A DNA stretch of 64,000 nt from an uncultured Clostridia bacterium (GTDB lineage Bacteria; Bacillota; Clostridia; TANB77; CAG-508): NCBI GenBank assembly GCA_944392605.1, contig CALXXE010000003.1, positions 62,001 to 126,000 of the forward strand, written 5' to 3'. Below the pieces are notes generated by a model that was not told where the DNA came from, ran no database searches, and saw only the letters and a program-made list of their open reading frames with translations. This document shows, in pieces, positions 1 through 8,039 of this stretch. A program made the position numbers and the translations under genes. Each line of letters opens with the position of its first letter. The first letter of the stretch is position 1.

Positions 1-1094
1 TTTTACTTGGAGGAGAGCCTGGAATTGGTAAATCCACACTTATTTTACAAATATGTGATAAGATTAAAGGAGACGGAAAAGTTTTATATGTTTCAGGAGA
101 AGAATCAGCAGAACAAATAAAATTAAGAGCAGATAGATTAGGAATTAATAATGAAGATATTTTATTTTTAGGAGAGACTAATATAGAACTTGTAAACCAA
201 GCAATTTTAAATGTTAATCCTAAACTTGTTATAATAGATTCTATACAGACTATGTATTCGGAAGAAATTACAGCAGCAGCTGGAAGTGTAAGTCAAGTAA
301 GAGAAATTACTTCTCAAGTTATGAGAGTATGTAAATCTAAAGGAATTACAACTATCATAATTGGACATGTTACTAAAGAAGGAAATATTGCAGGGCCAAG
401 AGTATTAGAACATATGGTAGATACTGTTTTATATCTAGAAGGAGAAAGATATTTTTCTTATAGAATTTTAAGAGGTGTAAAAAACAGGTTTGGTTCGACT
501 AATGAAATTGGAATGTTTGAAATGCAGGATAAAGGAATGTGTGAAATTGACAATCCATCTGATATACTAATATCAGAAAGAGAAGATAATCCATCAGGTT
601 CTTGTATAGTTGCAACAATGGAAGGGACAAGACCTCTTTTAGTTGAATTACAAGCTTTAACCACGCAAACTATATTTGGATATCCAAGAAGAACTGCAAA
701 TGGAATTGACTACAATAGACTTACTTTATTAATTGCAGTATTAGAGAAAAAGGCAGGATTGATGCTAAATTCACAAGATGTTTATTTAAACGTTGTAGGA
801 GGACTAAAAGTAAATGAACCTGCAGCAGATTTAGGAATTATGATGGTTACTGCATCTAGTTTTAAAAATATTCCAATTCCAAAAGATATGATAATATTAG
901 GTGAAGTTGGTCTAACAGGTGAAGTTAGAAGAATTAATATGATTGAAAAAAGAGTAAAAGAAGCGGAAAAATTAGGGTTTAAAACTTGTTTAATTCCAGA
1001 AAGTAACAAAAAGGACTTGAAAGATAATTACAAATTAGATATAATAGGCATCAAGGATGTTAATGAAGCTATGAAAAAAATTGGTTTAAAATAA
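1..1094 (+). CDS. radA: DNA repair protein RadA, 5' end cut by window edge
   Basis: RadA/Sms is a RecA-like ATPase with a Lon-type C-terminal domain that promotes branch migration during recombinational repair. The reading frame is already open at base 3. Visible are the Walker A GGEPGIGKST, the Walker B-type VIIDSIQT, the RadA signature KNRFGSTNEIG and a Lon-protease-like C-terminal half ending near KKIGLK. The N-terminal zinc finger lies upstream of the window. It precedes disA by 30 bases, the conserved radA-disA order of Gram-positives. DisA is held to act with RadA at recombination intermediates. Confidence 0.95.
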   Translation, partial: LLGGEPGIGKSTLILQICDKIKGDGKVLYVSGEESAEQIKLRADRLGINNEDILFLGETNIELVNQAILNVNPKLVIIDSIQTMYSEEITAAAGSVSQVREITSQVMRVCKSKGITTIIIGHVTKEGNIAGPRVLEHMVDTVLYLEGERYFSYRILRGVKNRFGSTNEIGMFEMQDKGMCEIDNPSDILISEREDNPSGSCIVATMEGTRPLLVELQALTTQTIFGYPRRTANGIDYNRLTLLIAVLEKKAGLMLNSQDVYLNVVGGLKVNEPAADLGIMMVTASSFKNIPIPKDMIILGEVGLTGEVRRINMIEKRVKEAEKLGFKTCLIPESNKKDLKDNYKLDIIGIKDVNEAMKKIGLK

Positions 1095-1124
1095 TTTAAT
1101 TTTTTAGAAGGGAGAGTTTGAGCT

Positions 1125-2211
1125 TTGAGAAAAGGCAAGGAAGATAGCATTACAGAAATTTTAAAATTAATTGCACCAGGAACTCCCATAAGAGATGGAC
1201 TAGAAAATATATTAAGAGCAAGAACACGGAGCTTTATTATTAATAACAGATAGTAACGAAGTATTAAATGAAGTGGTTGATGGTGGATTTTTTATTAATG
1301 AAGATTACACATCTTCTAAATTATACGAATTAGCCAAAATGGATGGAGCTATAGTGTTAAGTGGAGATTTAAAGAAAATATTATATGCCAATGCACAACT
1401 CATTCCATCACATGAAATTACTACTTTAGAAACAGGAACAAGACATAGAACGGCTGAAAGAACAGCAAAACAAACAGGTGAGCTTGTAATTAGTATTTCA
1501 CAAAGAAGAAGTATCATTACAGTTTTTAAAGGAAATGATAGATATATACTAGAAGATACAGATTCAGTACTTAGTAAAGCAAATCAAGCTATACAAACAC
1601 TTGAAAAATATAAAAAAGTATTTGATAATAAATTAAATATTTTAAATGAGTATGAATTTAATGATATAGTTACATTGCAAAATGTTATAGTTGCTATCCA
1701 AAGAGCAGAAATGGTTATGAAGATAGTAGAAGAGATTCAAAGACAGATATATGAATTAGGAAATGACGGAAGACTAGTAAAAATGCAACTAGATGAATTA
1801 ATAGGTGGACTAGAAAAAGAGGAAACTTTAATAATAAAAGATTACATTGTACCTGGTAAAGGAAAAAATAAAAGAACTCCTGAAAAAGTAATAGAAAGTT
1901 TAGAAAATTTAAGTTATGAAGATATATCCAAAGAATCTGTTATTGCTAAACTTTTAGGATATGAGAATTTTGATAACTATGATGAAGTAGGAGTTTATAC
2001 AAAAGGCTATAGGATTTTAAATAAAATTCCGAGAATGCCAAGTAATATAGTGGAAAATCTAGTAGATTCTTTTAAATCATTCCAACATATTTTAGCAGCA
2101 GATATCGAAAGCTTAGATGAAGTTGATGGAATTGGTGAAGTAAGAGCGAGAACTATTAAACAGTCATTAAAAAGAATGCAAGAGCAATTTATTTTTGATA
2201 ATTTAATTTAG
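1125..2211 (+). CDS. disA: DNA integrity scanning diadenylate cyclase DisA, needs a +1 shift at CGG 1227
   Basis: DisA makes c-di-AMP from two ATP and scans DNA for branched structures. The start is TTG at 1125 behind AGAAGGGAG; no better start fits the conserved N-terminus. The frame runs through EILKLIAPGTP and ILRART, meets CGG at 1227 and would stop nine codons later. Skipping the C reads RTGALLLITDSNEV and continues to 2211, giving 361 residues, the normal family length. The DAC domain lies at about residues 1-140, followed by a helical linker and C-terminal HhH motifs (VDGIGEVRART). No other damage is seen. c-di-AMP synthesis is essential in many Gram-positives, so a real knockout would be surprising. 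The choice is between programmed or obligatory frameshifting and a sequence error. Confidence 0.85.
1227..1229 (+). other. In-frame CGG, +1 site 1 (disA)
   Basis: The frame reads ACA CGG AGC. Omitting the C gives ACA GGA GCT, restoring the RTGAL motif of the diadenylate cyclase domain. Frame 0 stops at TAG nine codons on. Confidence 0.8.
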
Positions 2212-2224
2212 GAGGAATATAATA

Positions 2225-3022
2225 ATGAAAAAATTAGGAAATGTATTATGGGTTGTAGTTTTTTTATTAATTTTAGTATTAGTAGGAACAGTAGCATGGG
2301 GATATTACAGAAATTTGACTATGGAAGTTAAAAATCCAGTTGCTACAATGGAAGTCGAAAATTTTGGAACTGTAAAAATAGAATTATATCCAGACCAAGC
2401 GCCTGAAACAGTTGCAAACTTTATAACTTTAGCCAATAGAGGATTTTATGATGGATTAACATTCCATAGAATAGTAAAAGATTTCATGATTCAAGGTGGA
2501 GACCCAAATGGAACAGGTGAAGGAGGAGCAACTCTAGCAGATTTAAAAGATGATGGAGATGATTCAGAATATTCTATAAAAGGAGAATTTGTGGCAAATG
2601 GAGTAAATAATGATGTTAAATTTGAAGAAGGCGTAATAGGAATGGCAAGAAATGATTATACTTCAGTTTCATCATCATTAGCAGAACAATCATATAATTC
2701 AGGAAGTTCTCAATTCTTTATAATGACAGCAGCAAATACTTCTTTAAATGGATATTATACAGCATTTGGTAAAGTTATTGAAGGAATGGATGTAATTCAT
2801 AATATAGAAAATGTAGAAGTAAAAGCAGCAGACGATAGTGAAGAAACGGGAAATACAGAAGTAAGTACGCCAGTAAATCCAGTTACTATTACTTCTATAA
2901 GAGTAGAAACTAATGGAGTTGATTATGGATTACCAGAAACATTAACACCATTTGATTATATGTCATGGATGTATCAACAATATGGTATAGACCCAAGTAG
3001 TTTATCTACAACAGCTGAATAA
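2225..3022 (+). CDS. Membrane-anchored cyclophilin-type peptidyl-prolyl isomerase
   Basis: A predicted extracytoplasmic proline isomerase assisting folding of secreted proteins. Residues 1-28 form a signal anchor (VLWVVVFLLILVLVGTVAWG). Residues 40-225 are a cyclophilin domain with the family motifs ETVANFITL, YDGLTFHRIVKDFMIQGGDP, SSQFFI and FGKVIEGMDV. The fold carries an acidic insertion after GEGGATL. The C-terminal 35 residues are an unassigned tail. AGGAGG lies seven bases before the ATG. It follows disA by 13 bases and may share its transcript. Confidence 0.9.
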   Translation: MKKLGNVLWVVVFLLILVLVGTVAWGYYRNLTMEVKNPVATMEVENFGTVKIELYPDQAPETVANFITLANRGFYDGLTFHRIVKDFMIQGGDPNGTGEGGATLADLKDDGDDSEYSIKGEFVANGVNNDVKFEEGVIGMARNDYTSVSSSLAEQSYNSGSSQFFIMTAANTSLNGYYTAFGKVIEGMDVIHNIENVEVKAADDSEETGNTEVSTPVNPVTITSIRVETNGVDYGLPETLTPFDYMSWMYQQYGIDPSSLSTTAE

Positions 3023-3044
3023 TTGAAAAAATATTAAAAAACAG

Positions 3045-3074
3045 TTGACAAATGGGGTAGAAATTGGTTATAAT
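3045..3074 (+). promoter_or_regulatory. Sigma-A promoter for the tRNA pair
   Basis: TTGACA at 3045 and TATAAT at 3069 with an 18-base spacer, placed 27 bases before the first tRNA. Confidence 0.8.
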
Positions 3075-3101
3075 ATTAACTGTGCTTGACAAACAAAACT
3101 T

Positions 3102-3179
3102 GGTGGATGTAGCGTAGTTGGTTAACGCGCCAGTTTGTGGCACTGGAGACCGTGGGTTCGAGTCCCATCTTCCACCCCA
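3102..3179 (+). tRNA. tRNA-His(GTG)
   Basis: The cloverleaf folds with anticodon loop TTGTGGC (GTG), T-loop TTCGAGT and encoded CCA at 3177-3179. The extra G at 3102 pairs with discriminator C73, the identity mark of tRNA-His. There is one T-T mismatch in the acceptor stem. Confidence 0.93.
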
Positions 3180-3195
3180 TTTGTATAAAGTATAT

Positions 3196-3270
3196 TGGGC
3201 TGTAGCCAAGTGGTAAGGCAGTAGACTTTGACTCTACCATGCGCTAGTTCGAATCTAGCCAGCCCAGCCA
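3196..3270 (+). tRNA. tRNA-Gln(TTG)
   Basis: Acceptor TGGGCTG pairs with CAGCCCA. The anticodon loop is CTTTGAC (TTG, reads CAA/CAG), the T-loop is TTCGAAT and CCA is encoded. It lies 16 bases after tRNA-His in the same unit. Confidence 0.93.
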
Positions 3271-3277
3271 TAAGATA

Positions 3278-3311
3278 AAGACTTTCGAAATTTTCGAAAG
3301 TCTTATTTTTT
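3278..3311 (+). terminator. Rho-independent terminator after the tRNAs
   Basis: Inverted repeat AAGACTTTCGAAA / TTTCGAAAGTCTT followed by a T-rich run. Confidence 0.85.
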
Positions 3312-3372
3312 TATTGAGAATAAAATACTATTATGATAAAATAAGGAAAAACAAAAATGAGGAGAAGGAAAG

Positions 3373-3783
3373 ATGAAAATATTAATTATTTGTAGTAAAG
3401 CTTTTTATGAAAAGATAGAACCAATAAAAGAAAAATTAGAAGAGATGGGAAATATAGTTGAATTACCTAATTCTTACTATGATGGAAATGTAGAAGAAAA
3501 AGCTTGGAAACAAGGAAGTAAAGCTCATGCAGAATTTAAAGAAAAAATGTTTAAAATGAGTAAAGAAAGAATAGGAAATATGGATGCAATATTAACTTTA
3601 AACTTTGATAAAAATGAAAAGAAAAATTATATAGGTGGCGCAACATTTTTAGAACTATATGAAGCATTTATGCAAGACAAAAAGATATATTTGTATAATG
3701 ATATTCCAGAAGGAATGTTATATGATGAAATATCAGGTTTTTCTCCAATAGTAATAAAAGGAGATTTAAATTTAATAAAATAG
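3373..3783 (+). CDS. Nucleoside 2-deoxyribosyltransferase-like small protein
   Basis: 136 residues with AAGGAAAG upstream. The N-terminus MKILIICSKAFY and the C-terminal IGGATFLELYEAF...KIYLYNDIPE resemble the Rossmann-like nucleoside 2-deoxyribosyltransferase fold, in which a GG-TF-E segment and a YLYN strand line the nucleotide pocket. No experimentally defined close family is recognised, so the reaction is unknown. It lies 15 bases before the PHP-domain gene with the same orientation and codon use, probably one operon. Confidence 0.6.
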   Translation: MKILIICSKAFYEKIEPIKEKLEEMGNIVELPNSYYDGNVEEKAWKQGSKAHAEFKEKMFKMSKERIGNMDAILTLNFDKNEKKNYIGGATFLELYEAFMQDKKIYLYNDIPEGMLYDEISGFSPIVIKGDLNLIK

Positions 3784-3798
3784 AAGGAGAATGAAAAT

Positions 3799-4683
3799 AT
3801 GATAGACTTACATATGCATACAAAATATTCAGATGGAAGTGACAGTTGCATTGAAATTTTAAATGCAGTTCAAAATAGAGGATTAGATGTAATATCAATT
3901 ACAGATCATAATACTGCACTTGCATATGAAGAATTAGAAAAAATAGATATGGATAAATTTTATAAAGGTAGAATAATACCAGGAATAGAACTAAATACAA
4001 AAGTACTAAATATACCAATTGAAATATTAGGATATGGTATAGATTATAAAAAGATGAACAAATTAGTAAAACAAATATATATACCAGCTGAAAAAAGAAA
4101 TAGAATAGAAGTAGAAAGATTATATAATAAATGTATAAAAGCAGGGATAAGTTTAGAAAAAAATTGTTTAGAAAACTATAATTCTAAAGATTTTGCTTCC
4201 AAATTTATACATAGAGAGATAACAAAAAAAGAGGAAAATAAAAGATTCATTTCAGATGAAGCATGGAATGATGTAAAAATATTTTATAGAGCTTATATGT
4301 CTAATCCAGAAGGTTTTTTATATGTAGAAATGGATGACTTTGTTCCTGATTTTAATACTGCAGCAGATTTAGTAAGAAAGTCAGATGGATTAGTATTTTT
4401 ACCTCATATCTTTGAATATAGAGAAAATTCAGAAAGAATTTTAAGTTATATATTAGAAAAATGTAGAATAGATGGTATAGAATGTTATTATACAACATTT
4501 TCAAAAGAACAAACAAATAAATTAGTAAAAATATGTAAGCAAAGAAATTTATACAAATCAGGTGGAAGTGATTATCATGGAAAAAATAAACCTAGAGTAA
4601 ATGTTGGAATAGGTATGGGGGATTTATTAGTAGAAAATACAATAATAGATGAATGGAAGGAAAAAGTAAAATTTTTCAAATAA
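3799..4683 (+). CDS. PHP-domain metal-dependent phosphoesterase
   Basis: 294 residues. It carries the four PHP motifs expected for a trinuclear metal site: HMHTKYSDGSD at the N-terminus, ITDHNT near residue 37, PGIELNT near residue 58 and the C-terminal GGSDYHG. The FLPHIFE segment supplies another histidine. Length and motif order match the YciV/TrpH-like group, which hydrolyses nucleoside bisphosphates or short oligonucleotides. The substrate cannot be told here. It is cotranscribed with the preceding gene. Confidence 0.85.
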   Translation: MIDLHMHTKYSDGSDSCIEILNAVQNRGLDVISITDHNTALAYEELEKIDMDKFYKGRIIPGIELNTKVLNIPIEILGYGIDYKKMNKLVKQIYIPAEKRNRIEVERLYNKCIKAGISLEKNCLENYNSKDFASKFIHREITKKEENKRFISDEAWNDVKIFYRAYMSNPEGFLYVEMDDFVPDFNTAADLVRKSDGLVFLPHIFEYRENSERILSYILEKCRIDGIECYYTTFSKEQTNKLVKICKQRNLYKSGGSDYHGKNKPRVNVGIGMGDLLVENTIIDEWKEKVKFFK

Positions 4684-4694
4684 GAAACTGCATA

Positions 4695-4724
4695 TTGACA
4701 TAATGTATAGAAAAGTTGTATAAT
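4695..4724 (+). promoter_or_regulatory. Sigma-A promoter of cassette 1
   Basis: TTGACA at 4695, 18-base spacer, TATAAT at 4719. It drives the kinase-like gene at 4790. Confidence 0.8.
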
Positions 4725-4745
4725 TATGTATATCCATTATATTAA

Positions 4746-4765
4746 TTGTCCTATGTATAGGACAA
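4746..4765 (+). promoter_or_regulatory. Perfect palindrome in the cassette 1 leader
   Basis: TTGTCCTAT-GT-ATAGGACAA, 20 bases with perfect arms, about 15 bases downstream of the expected transcription start and 24 bases before the ATG. The placement fits a repressor operator. No T-run follows, so it is not a terminator. Confidence 0.55.
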
Positions 4766-4789
4766 TACAAACAAGAGAAAGGAAAAGAC

Positions 4790-5416
4790 ATGGCTAAGTG
4801 GATTGTGGTTAGTGGCTTGGACGGTTCTGGTAAGACCACGCTTGTAGACGATTTGGAAAGGTGGCTTAAGGAAAACAATAAGCGGGTTATGCGTAGCAGG
4901 TTGCCCTATGATGAGTATCTTGTGAAGAAGTTGCTTAATGTTTCCAACGATTCTTACACTGACAGGATGCTGTTTGCTTTGGATAACCGTATCTTTGCAG
5001 AGCATTTTAAAAAGTGGCAGGAATCTCAGGAGTTTGATATTATTCTTACACAAAGAGGCTTCTTGGACAGCTTTGTACACGGAGCAGTGCAAGGATATAG
5101 CTATTCCTGGATAGCAGATCTTAACCAGATTGAAACTCTTCCAAAGTGCGATATAATCATTCATATGGTTGCAGAAGCAGAAACCGCATATGCACGCATT
5201 AAGGATGATCCAGATGCTGATAAGTTTGAGTATTTGACTTATATTAGGCGTCAGGAAGCAGAAACGCGAAGGGCATATCGAGAGTTGAAGAAAAAAAATG
5301 ATGATTTGGGGCATTTCGATAATGCTACCAATATTTATGTAGATACAACTCAGATGACGCCTGCAGAAGTGTTTGATTTGGTTAGGAAGAGGCTAACAGA
5401 ACTTAACGTCTTGTAA
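4790..5416 (+). CDS. Thymidylate-kinase-like P-loop nucleoside kinase, alien codon usage
   Basis: 208 residues with Walker A SGLDGSGKTT at residues 8-17, a QRGFLDS substrate/LID-side motif near residue 105 and an R-rich C-terminal half. This is the deoxynucleoside or thymidylate kinase superfamily. Specificity is unknown: the chromosome should have its own tmk, and the TREPGG motif of true Tmk is absent. Codon use is GC-richer than its neighbours (CTT, GAG, CGT, AAG). It has its own promoter, leader palindrome and terminator. It contains an in-frame CGG at 4883 that reads as plain arginine (NKRVM); a +1 shift there would truncate the protein. It looks recently acquired. Confidence 0.75.
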   Translation: MAKWIVVSGLDGSGKTTLVDDLERWLKENNKRVMRSRLPYDEYLVKKLLNVSNDSYTDRMLFALDNRIFAEHFKKWQESQEFDIILTQRGFLDSFVHGAVQGYSYSWIADLNQIETLPKCDIIIHMVAEAETAYARIKDDPDADKFEYLTYIRRQEAETRRAYRELKKKNDDLGHFDNATNIYVDTTQMTPAEVFDLVRKRLTELNVL

Positions 5417-5441
5417 GAATCACAACAAGCCTAAAAACCAA

Positions 5442-5473
5442 GGCTCCCAGATTTTAATAAAATCTGGGAGCTT
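5442..5473 (+). terminator. Terminator of cassette 1
   Basis: AGCTCCCAGATTTT-type stem (GGCTCCCAGATTTT / AAAATCTGGGAGC), strong, but without a long T-run after it. Confidence 0.65.
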
Positions 5474-5553
5474 ATAAGATTGGAGTGTAAAAACTATTAA
5501 TTTTAGGTGGTTACTAGTTTTAATATAAAAAATATAGGAGAAAAAATAAAAAT

Positions 5554-6129
5554 ATGAATTTAGAGAAAATAAGAAATGCAAAAACAAAAATAATAGGTAA
5601 GAAAATAGAATATTTTAAAGAAATAGAATCAACTCATATATATGGAAGAAAAATAGCGGAAGACAAAGAAAGTGATGGAAAGGTACTATTAGCAGAAGTG
5701 CAAACAGGAGGAATAGGAACAAAAGGAAGAAGTTGGTATACCGGTTATGGAAAAAATATAGCTATGACTATAATATTACATCCAAAATGTAAGATTGATG
5801 AGTTAGATAATTTAACAGTAGAGATTGCTGAAAAAATAAAAGAAGCTATTTATGAATTATATGTATATAAATTAGAAATAAAAAAACCTAATGATTTAAT
5901 ATTTAATGGTAAAAAGATTTGTGGAATATTAACAGAGTTGCATTCACAAGGAGAAAAAATAAAATACTTATTAATAAGTTTGGGATTTAATGTGAATGAA
6001 GATGAATTTTCTGAAGAAACAAAAGATATAGCAACATCATTGAAAAAAGAAACAGGAAAAGAATTTAGTAGAGAAGAAATTATCTGTAAAATAGTAGAAA
6101 AATTAGAGGAAATAGATTCAATTTTTTAA
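5554..6129 (+). CDS. birA: Biotin--[acetyl-CoA carboxylase] ligase, monofunctional
   Basis: 191 residues with the catalytic BPL/LplA core and no N-terminal HTH, so it would biotinylate without being a repressor. Motifs are EIESTHIYGR, the biotinyl-AMP loop QTGGIGTKGRSW near residue 50, IKKPNDLIFNGKKICGIL near residue 109 and LGFNVN near residue 150. The C-terminal SH3-like domain of longer BirA is missing or greatly shortened, as in many compact Bacillota versions. It sits between two alien-codon cassettes but has native AT-rich codons. Confidence 0.85.
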   Translation: MNLEKIRNAKTKIIGKKIEYFKEIESTHIYGRKIAEDKESDGKVLLAEVQTGGIGTKGRSWYTGYGKNIAMTIILHPKCKIDELDNLTVEIAEKIKEAIYELYVYKLEIKKPNDLIFNGKKICGILTELHSQGEKIKYLLISLGFNVNEDEFSEETKDIATSLKKETGKEFSREEIICKIVEKLEEIDSIF

Positions 6130-6134
6130 TATAT

Positions 6135-6163
6135 TTGAAATTTAAAGTAAAAAATGTTATAAT
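6135..6163 (+). promoter_or_regulatory. Sigma-A promoter of cassette 2
   Basis: TTGAAA at 6135, 17-base spacer, TATAAT at 6158. Confidence 0.75.
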
Positions 6164-6202
6164 AAATAGGTCGTTAAGATACACAAGTAGAAGGGAGAGG
6201 TT

Positions 6203-6610
6203 ATGTACCGGAGAAGGTATTTTGATACCGATAGGTTTATAATCGGCATCTTCATAGCTTTGGCTGTTGTGGTTGCGGTTGGAGGAATCATTTACTCCAT
6301 TGCTGCAAACTACAATGAGCAAACCTATGTTGCTACAGTGACCGACAAAGATGTCAGGAACTACAACAATTCATCTAAGTACCTCGTTTTTACCAAAACG
6401 GAGGATGAAGAGACGAGAGTTTTTTCAGTAGAGGATTCTCTTCTTAGATTTAGATGGAACTCTTCAGATGTCTATGGAGAGATAGAAGTAGGGAAGACAT
6501 ACCGGTTTACTGTTGTGGGATTTCGGATAGAAATCCTCAGCATGTATGAAAACATAATCGATTTCGAAGAAATCAGCAGTGACTCTGCTGAGGTCCGCCA
6601 GCTCGAGTGA
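6203..6610 (+). CDS. Membrane-anchored protein of unknown function, alien codon usage
   Basis: 135 residues with one transmembrane helix at about residues 11-33 (IIGIFIALAVVVAVGGIIY) and then a soluble beta-rich domain outside the membrane. The domain has YLVF, RVFSVEDSLL, RFRWNSSDVYGEI and GKTYRFTVVG segments, a pattern I have seen in unassigned phage and bacterial proteins but cannot name. Codon use is GC-richer than the flanks. It contains three in-frame CGG codons (codon 3, in TYRF and in GFRI), all reading as arginine with no frame break, unlike every native gene here. It has its own promoter, and the terminator overlaps its stop codon. Confidence 0.65.
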   Translation: MYRRRYFDTDRFIIGIFIALAVVVAVGGIIYSIAANYNEQTYVATVTDKDVRNYNNSSKYLVFTKTEDEETRVFSVEDSLLRFRWNSSDVYGEIEVGKTYRFTVVGFRIEILSMYENIIDFEEISSDSAEVRQLE

Positions 6611-6626
6611 GCCCTGGCGGGCTTTT
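6595..6626 (+). terminator. Terminator of cassette 2, overlapping the stop codon
   Basis: CCGCCAG / CTGGCGG stem followed by CTTTTTAT. The 5' arm is made from the last codons of the gene. Confidence 0.8.
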
Positions 6627-6715
6627 TATATTTAAAATAAAATTAATTGTTCTAAAATCTAGATAACTTAATATAAATTAAATAAGAAAAATAAAAATAT
6701 ATTTTGGAGGGAAAG

Positions 6716-7102
6716 ATGGAAACATATCAAGAAAATGGTAAAGAAACGATAAAGAATATATTTAAAGGAATAGGAATATCTATGATATTTACTATTGTGT
6801 GTCTATTTATATTTTCTGTGCTATTAACATATACAAACATAAGTGAAAGTACAATAATACCTGTAATATTGGTTGTAACTGCCATAAGTATATTAATAGG
6901 TAGTTCAATAGGAAATACAAAAATAAAGAAGAATGGGATATTAAATGGAGCATTTGTTGGAGGAGGATATATTTTAATATTATATTTGATTTCAAGCATA
7001 TTAAATGTTAAATTTAGCCTAAATGTGCAAAGTATTATTATGATAGCAGTAGGCATTTTATTTGGAATGTTGGGGGGAATAATAGGGGTAAATAAAAAAT
7101 AA
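6716..7102 (+). CDS. TIGR04086-type (YrzE-like) membrane protein
   Basis: 128 residues from the ATG at 6716, chosen because GGAGG ends six bases before it. A TTG 12 bases upstream is in frame but overlaps the ribosome-binding site. There are four predicted transmembrane helices with small glycine-rich turns (LIGSSIGNTK, NGAFVGGGYI, GMLGGIIGV). Length and layout match the TIGR04086/YrzE family of small integral membrane proteins, whose function is unknown. Codons are native. Confidence 0.65.
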   Translation: METYQENGKETIKNIFKGIGISMIFTIVCLFIFSVLLTYTNISESTIIPVILVVTAISILIGSSIGNTKIKKNGILNGAFVGGGYILILYLISSILNVKFSLNVQSIIMIAVGILFGMLGGIIGVNKK

Positions 7103-7170
7103 GATAAGACCAAAAAGTGGAATTTTGTCGAATTTTGCGATGAAAAGTTTGAGGATTTTTCAGAAAAGAA

Positions 7171-7199
7171 TTGACAATTCCATTTTTTGTAATTATAAT
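7171..7199 (+). promoter_or_regulatory. Sigma-A promoter of the TasA-like cluster
   Basis: TTGACA at 7171, 17-base spacer, TATAAT at 7194. It leaves a leader of about 135 bases before the first gene, AT-rich with no clear hairpin. Confidence 0.8.
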
Positions 7200-7341
7200 G
7201 TATTTACATTTTCAAATTAATTCTATAATTTTTAATTTAATTCTTTATTTTTAAAAGAATAAAATTTATTTCGTTTTTTAGATTCTAAAAATCTAAACAA
7301 AATCCAAAAAAGAAAATTTAATAAAAAAAGGAGGAATGCTT

Positions 7342-7929
7342 TTGACAAAAAAGAAAAAAGTATTAGCTATTCTTGCTGTTTTAGCAGTAATTTTACTTGC
7401 TTTTATAGGTGGACAAGCATATGCTAAATATGTGAGCGAAGTAAGAGGAGAAGGAATAGCAGAAGTTGCCACATGGAGCTTTAAAGTAAATGGACAAAAC
7501 GAACAAGTAGAATCAATTAATTTAGCATCTACATGTAATAATGAAACACTTGTAGATAACAAAATTGCCCCAGGTACAAGTGGAAGTTTTAATATAATAG
7601 TAGATGCAACAGGTTCAGAAGTTGGTATAAACTATAATATTACTTTTACAGAAGAAGAAAATAAACCACAAAATCTTAAATTTGAATATAATGATACAGA
7701 ATATAATTCAATTAAAGATTTAGAAGATGATTTATCAGGAACTATTAATGCAAATGATGAAGATAAAACAAGAACATTAAATGTTAAATGGAAATGGGAT
7801 TATGAAACAGGAAGTAATCCTGAAGAAATCTTAAGTAACGATTTGGTAGATACTGAAGATGCAAAAAGAATCCAAAACTATACATTTGATGTAGTAGTTA
7901 CAGGAACTCAAGTGGAACCACAAGCTTAA
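7342..7929 (+). CDS. TasA/camelysin-like secreted matrix protein
   Basis: TTG at 7342 is preferred over ATG 7336, which lies only two bases from the AGGAGG. Residues 1-29 are a signal sequence of SipW-dependent type (ILAVLAVILLAFIGGQAYAKYV), ending in the AYAKY seen before TasA-like domains. The mature part is an acidic beta-rich domain with ATWSFKVNG, a KIAPGTSGSFNIIVDATGS segment and a C-terminal YTFDVVVTGTQ. TasA and camelysin family proteins form extracellular fibres or metalloprotease-like surface proteins. The gene heads a cluster with two related proteins. No SipW signal peptidase is in the window. Confidence 0.75.
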   Translation: MTKKKKVLAILAVLAVILLAFIGGQAYAKYVSEVRGEGIAEVATWSFKVNGQNEQVESINLASTCNNETLVDNKIAPGTSGSFNIIVDATGSEVGINYNITFTEEENKPQNLKFEYNDTEYNSIKDLEDDLSGTINANDEDKTRTLNVKWKWDYETGSNPEEILSNDLVDTEDAKRIQNYTFDVVVTGTQVEPQA

Positions 7930-7986
7930 AGTCTTTAAAAGTAAAATTATAGAATAAATGAAAATGAATATATTCACCTTTGTACT

Positions 7987-8017
7987 AAGCGGGGAAATGT
8001 ACAAAATTTCTTCGCTT
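7987..8017 (+). other. Intercistronic hairpin in the TasA-like cluster
   Basis: AAGCGGGGAAAT / ATTTCTTCGCTT form a stem with two G-U pairs, no T-run following, just before the next gene's AGGAGG. It could protect or attenuate the mRNA so that the first gene is expressed more. Confidence 0.5.
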
Positions 8018-8039
8018 ATACAAATTTTAGGAGGAAAAA

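Noticed and set aside
1125..2211. Calling disA and the other CGG-interrupted genes pseudogenes
   Set aside because: Each has a single lesion of the same kind at the same codon phase and is otherwise fully conserved, which is not how pseudogenes decay.
4751..5314. 187-codon minus-strand frame opposite the kinase-like gene
   Set aside because: The plus frame has Walker A, a good ribosome-binding site and a promoter; the minus frame has none.
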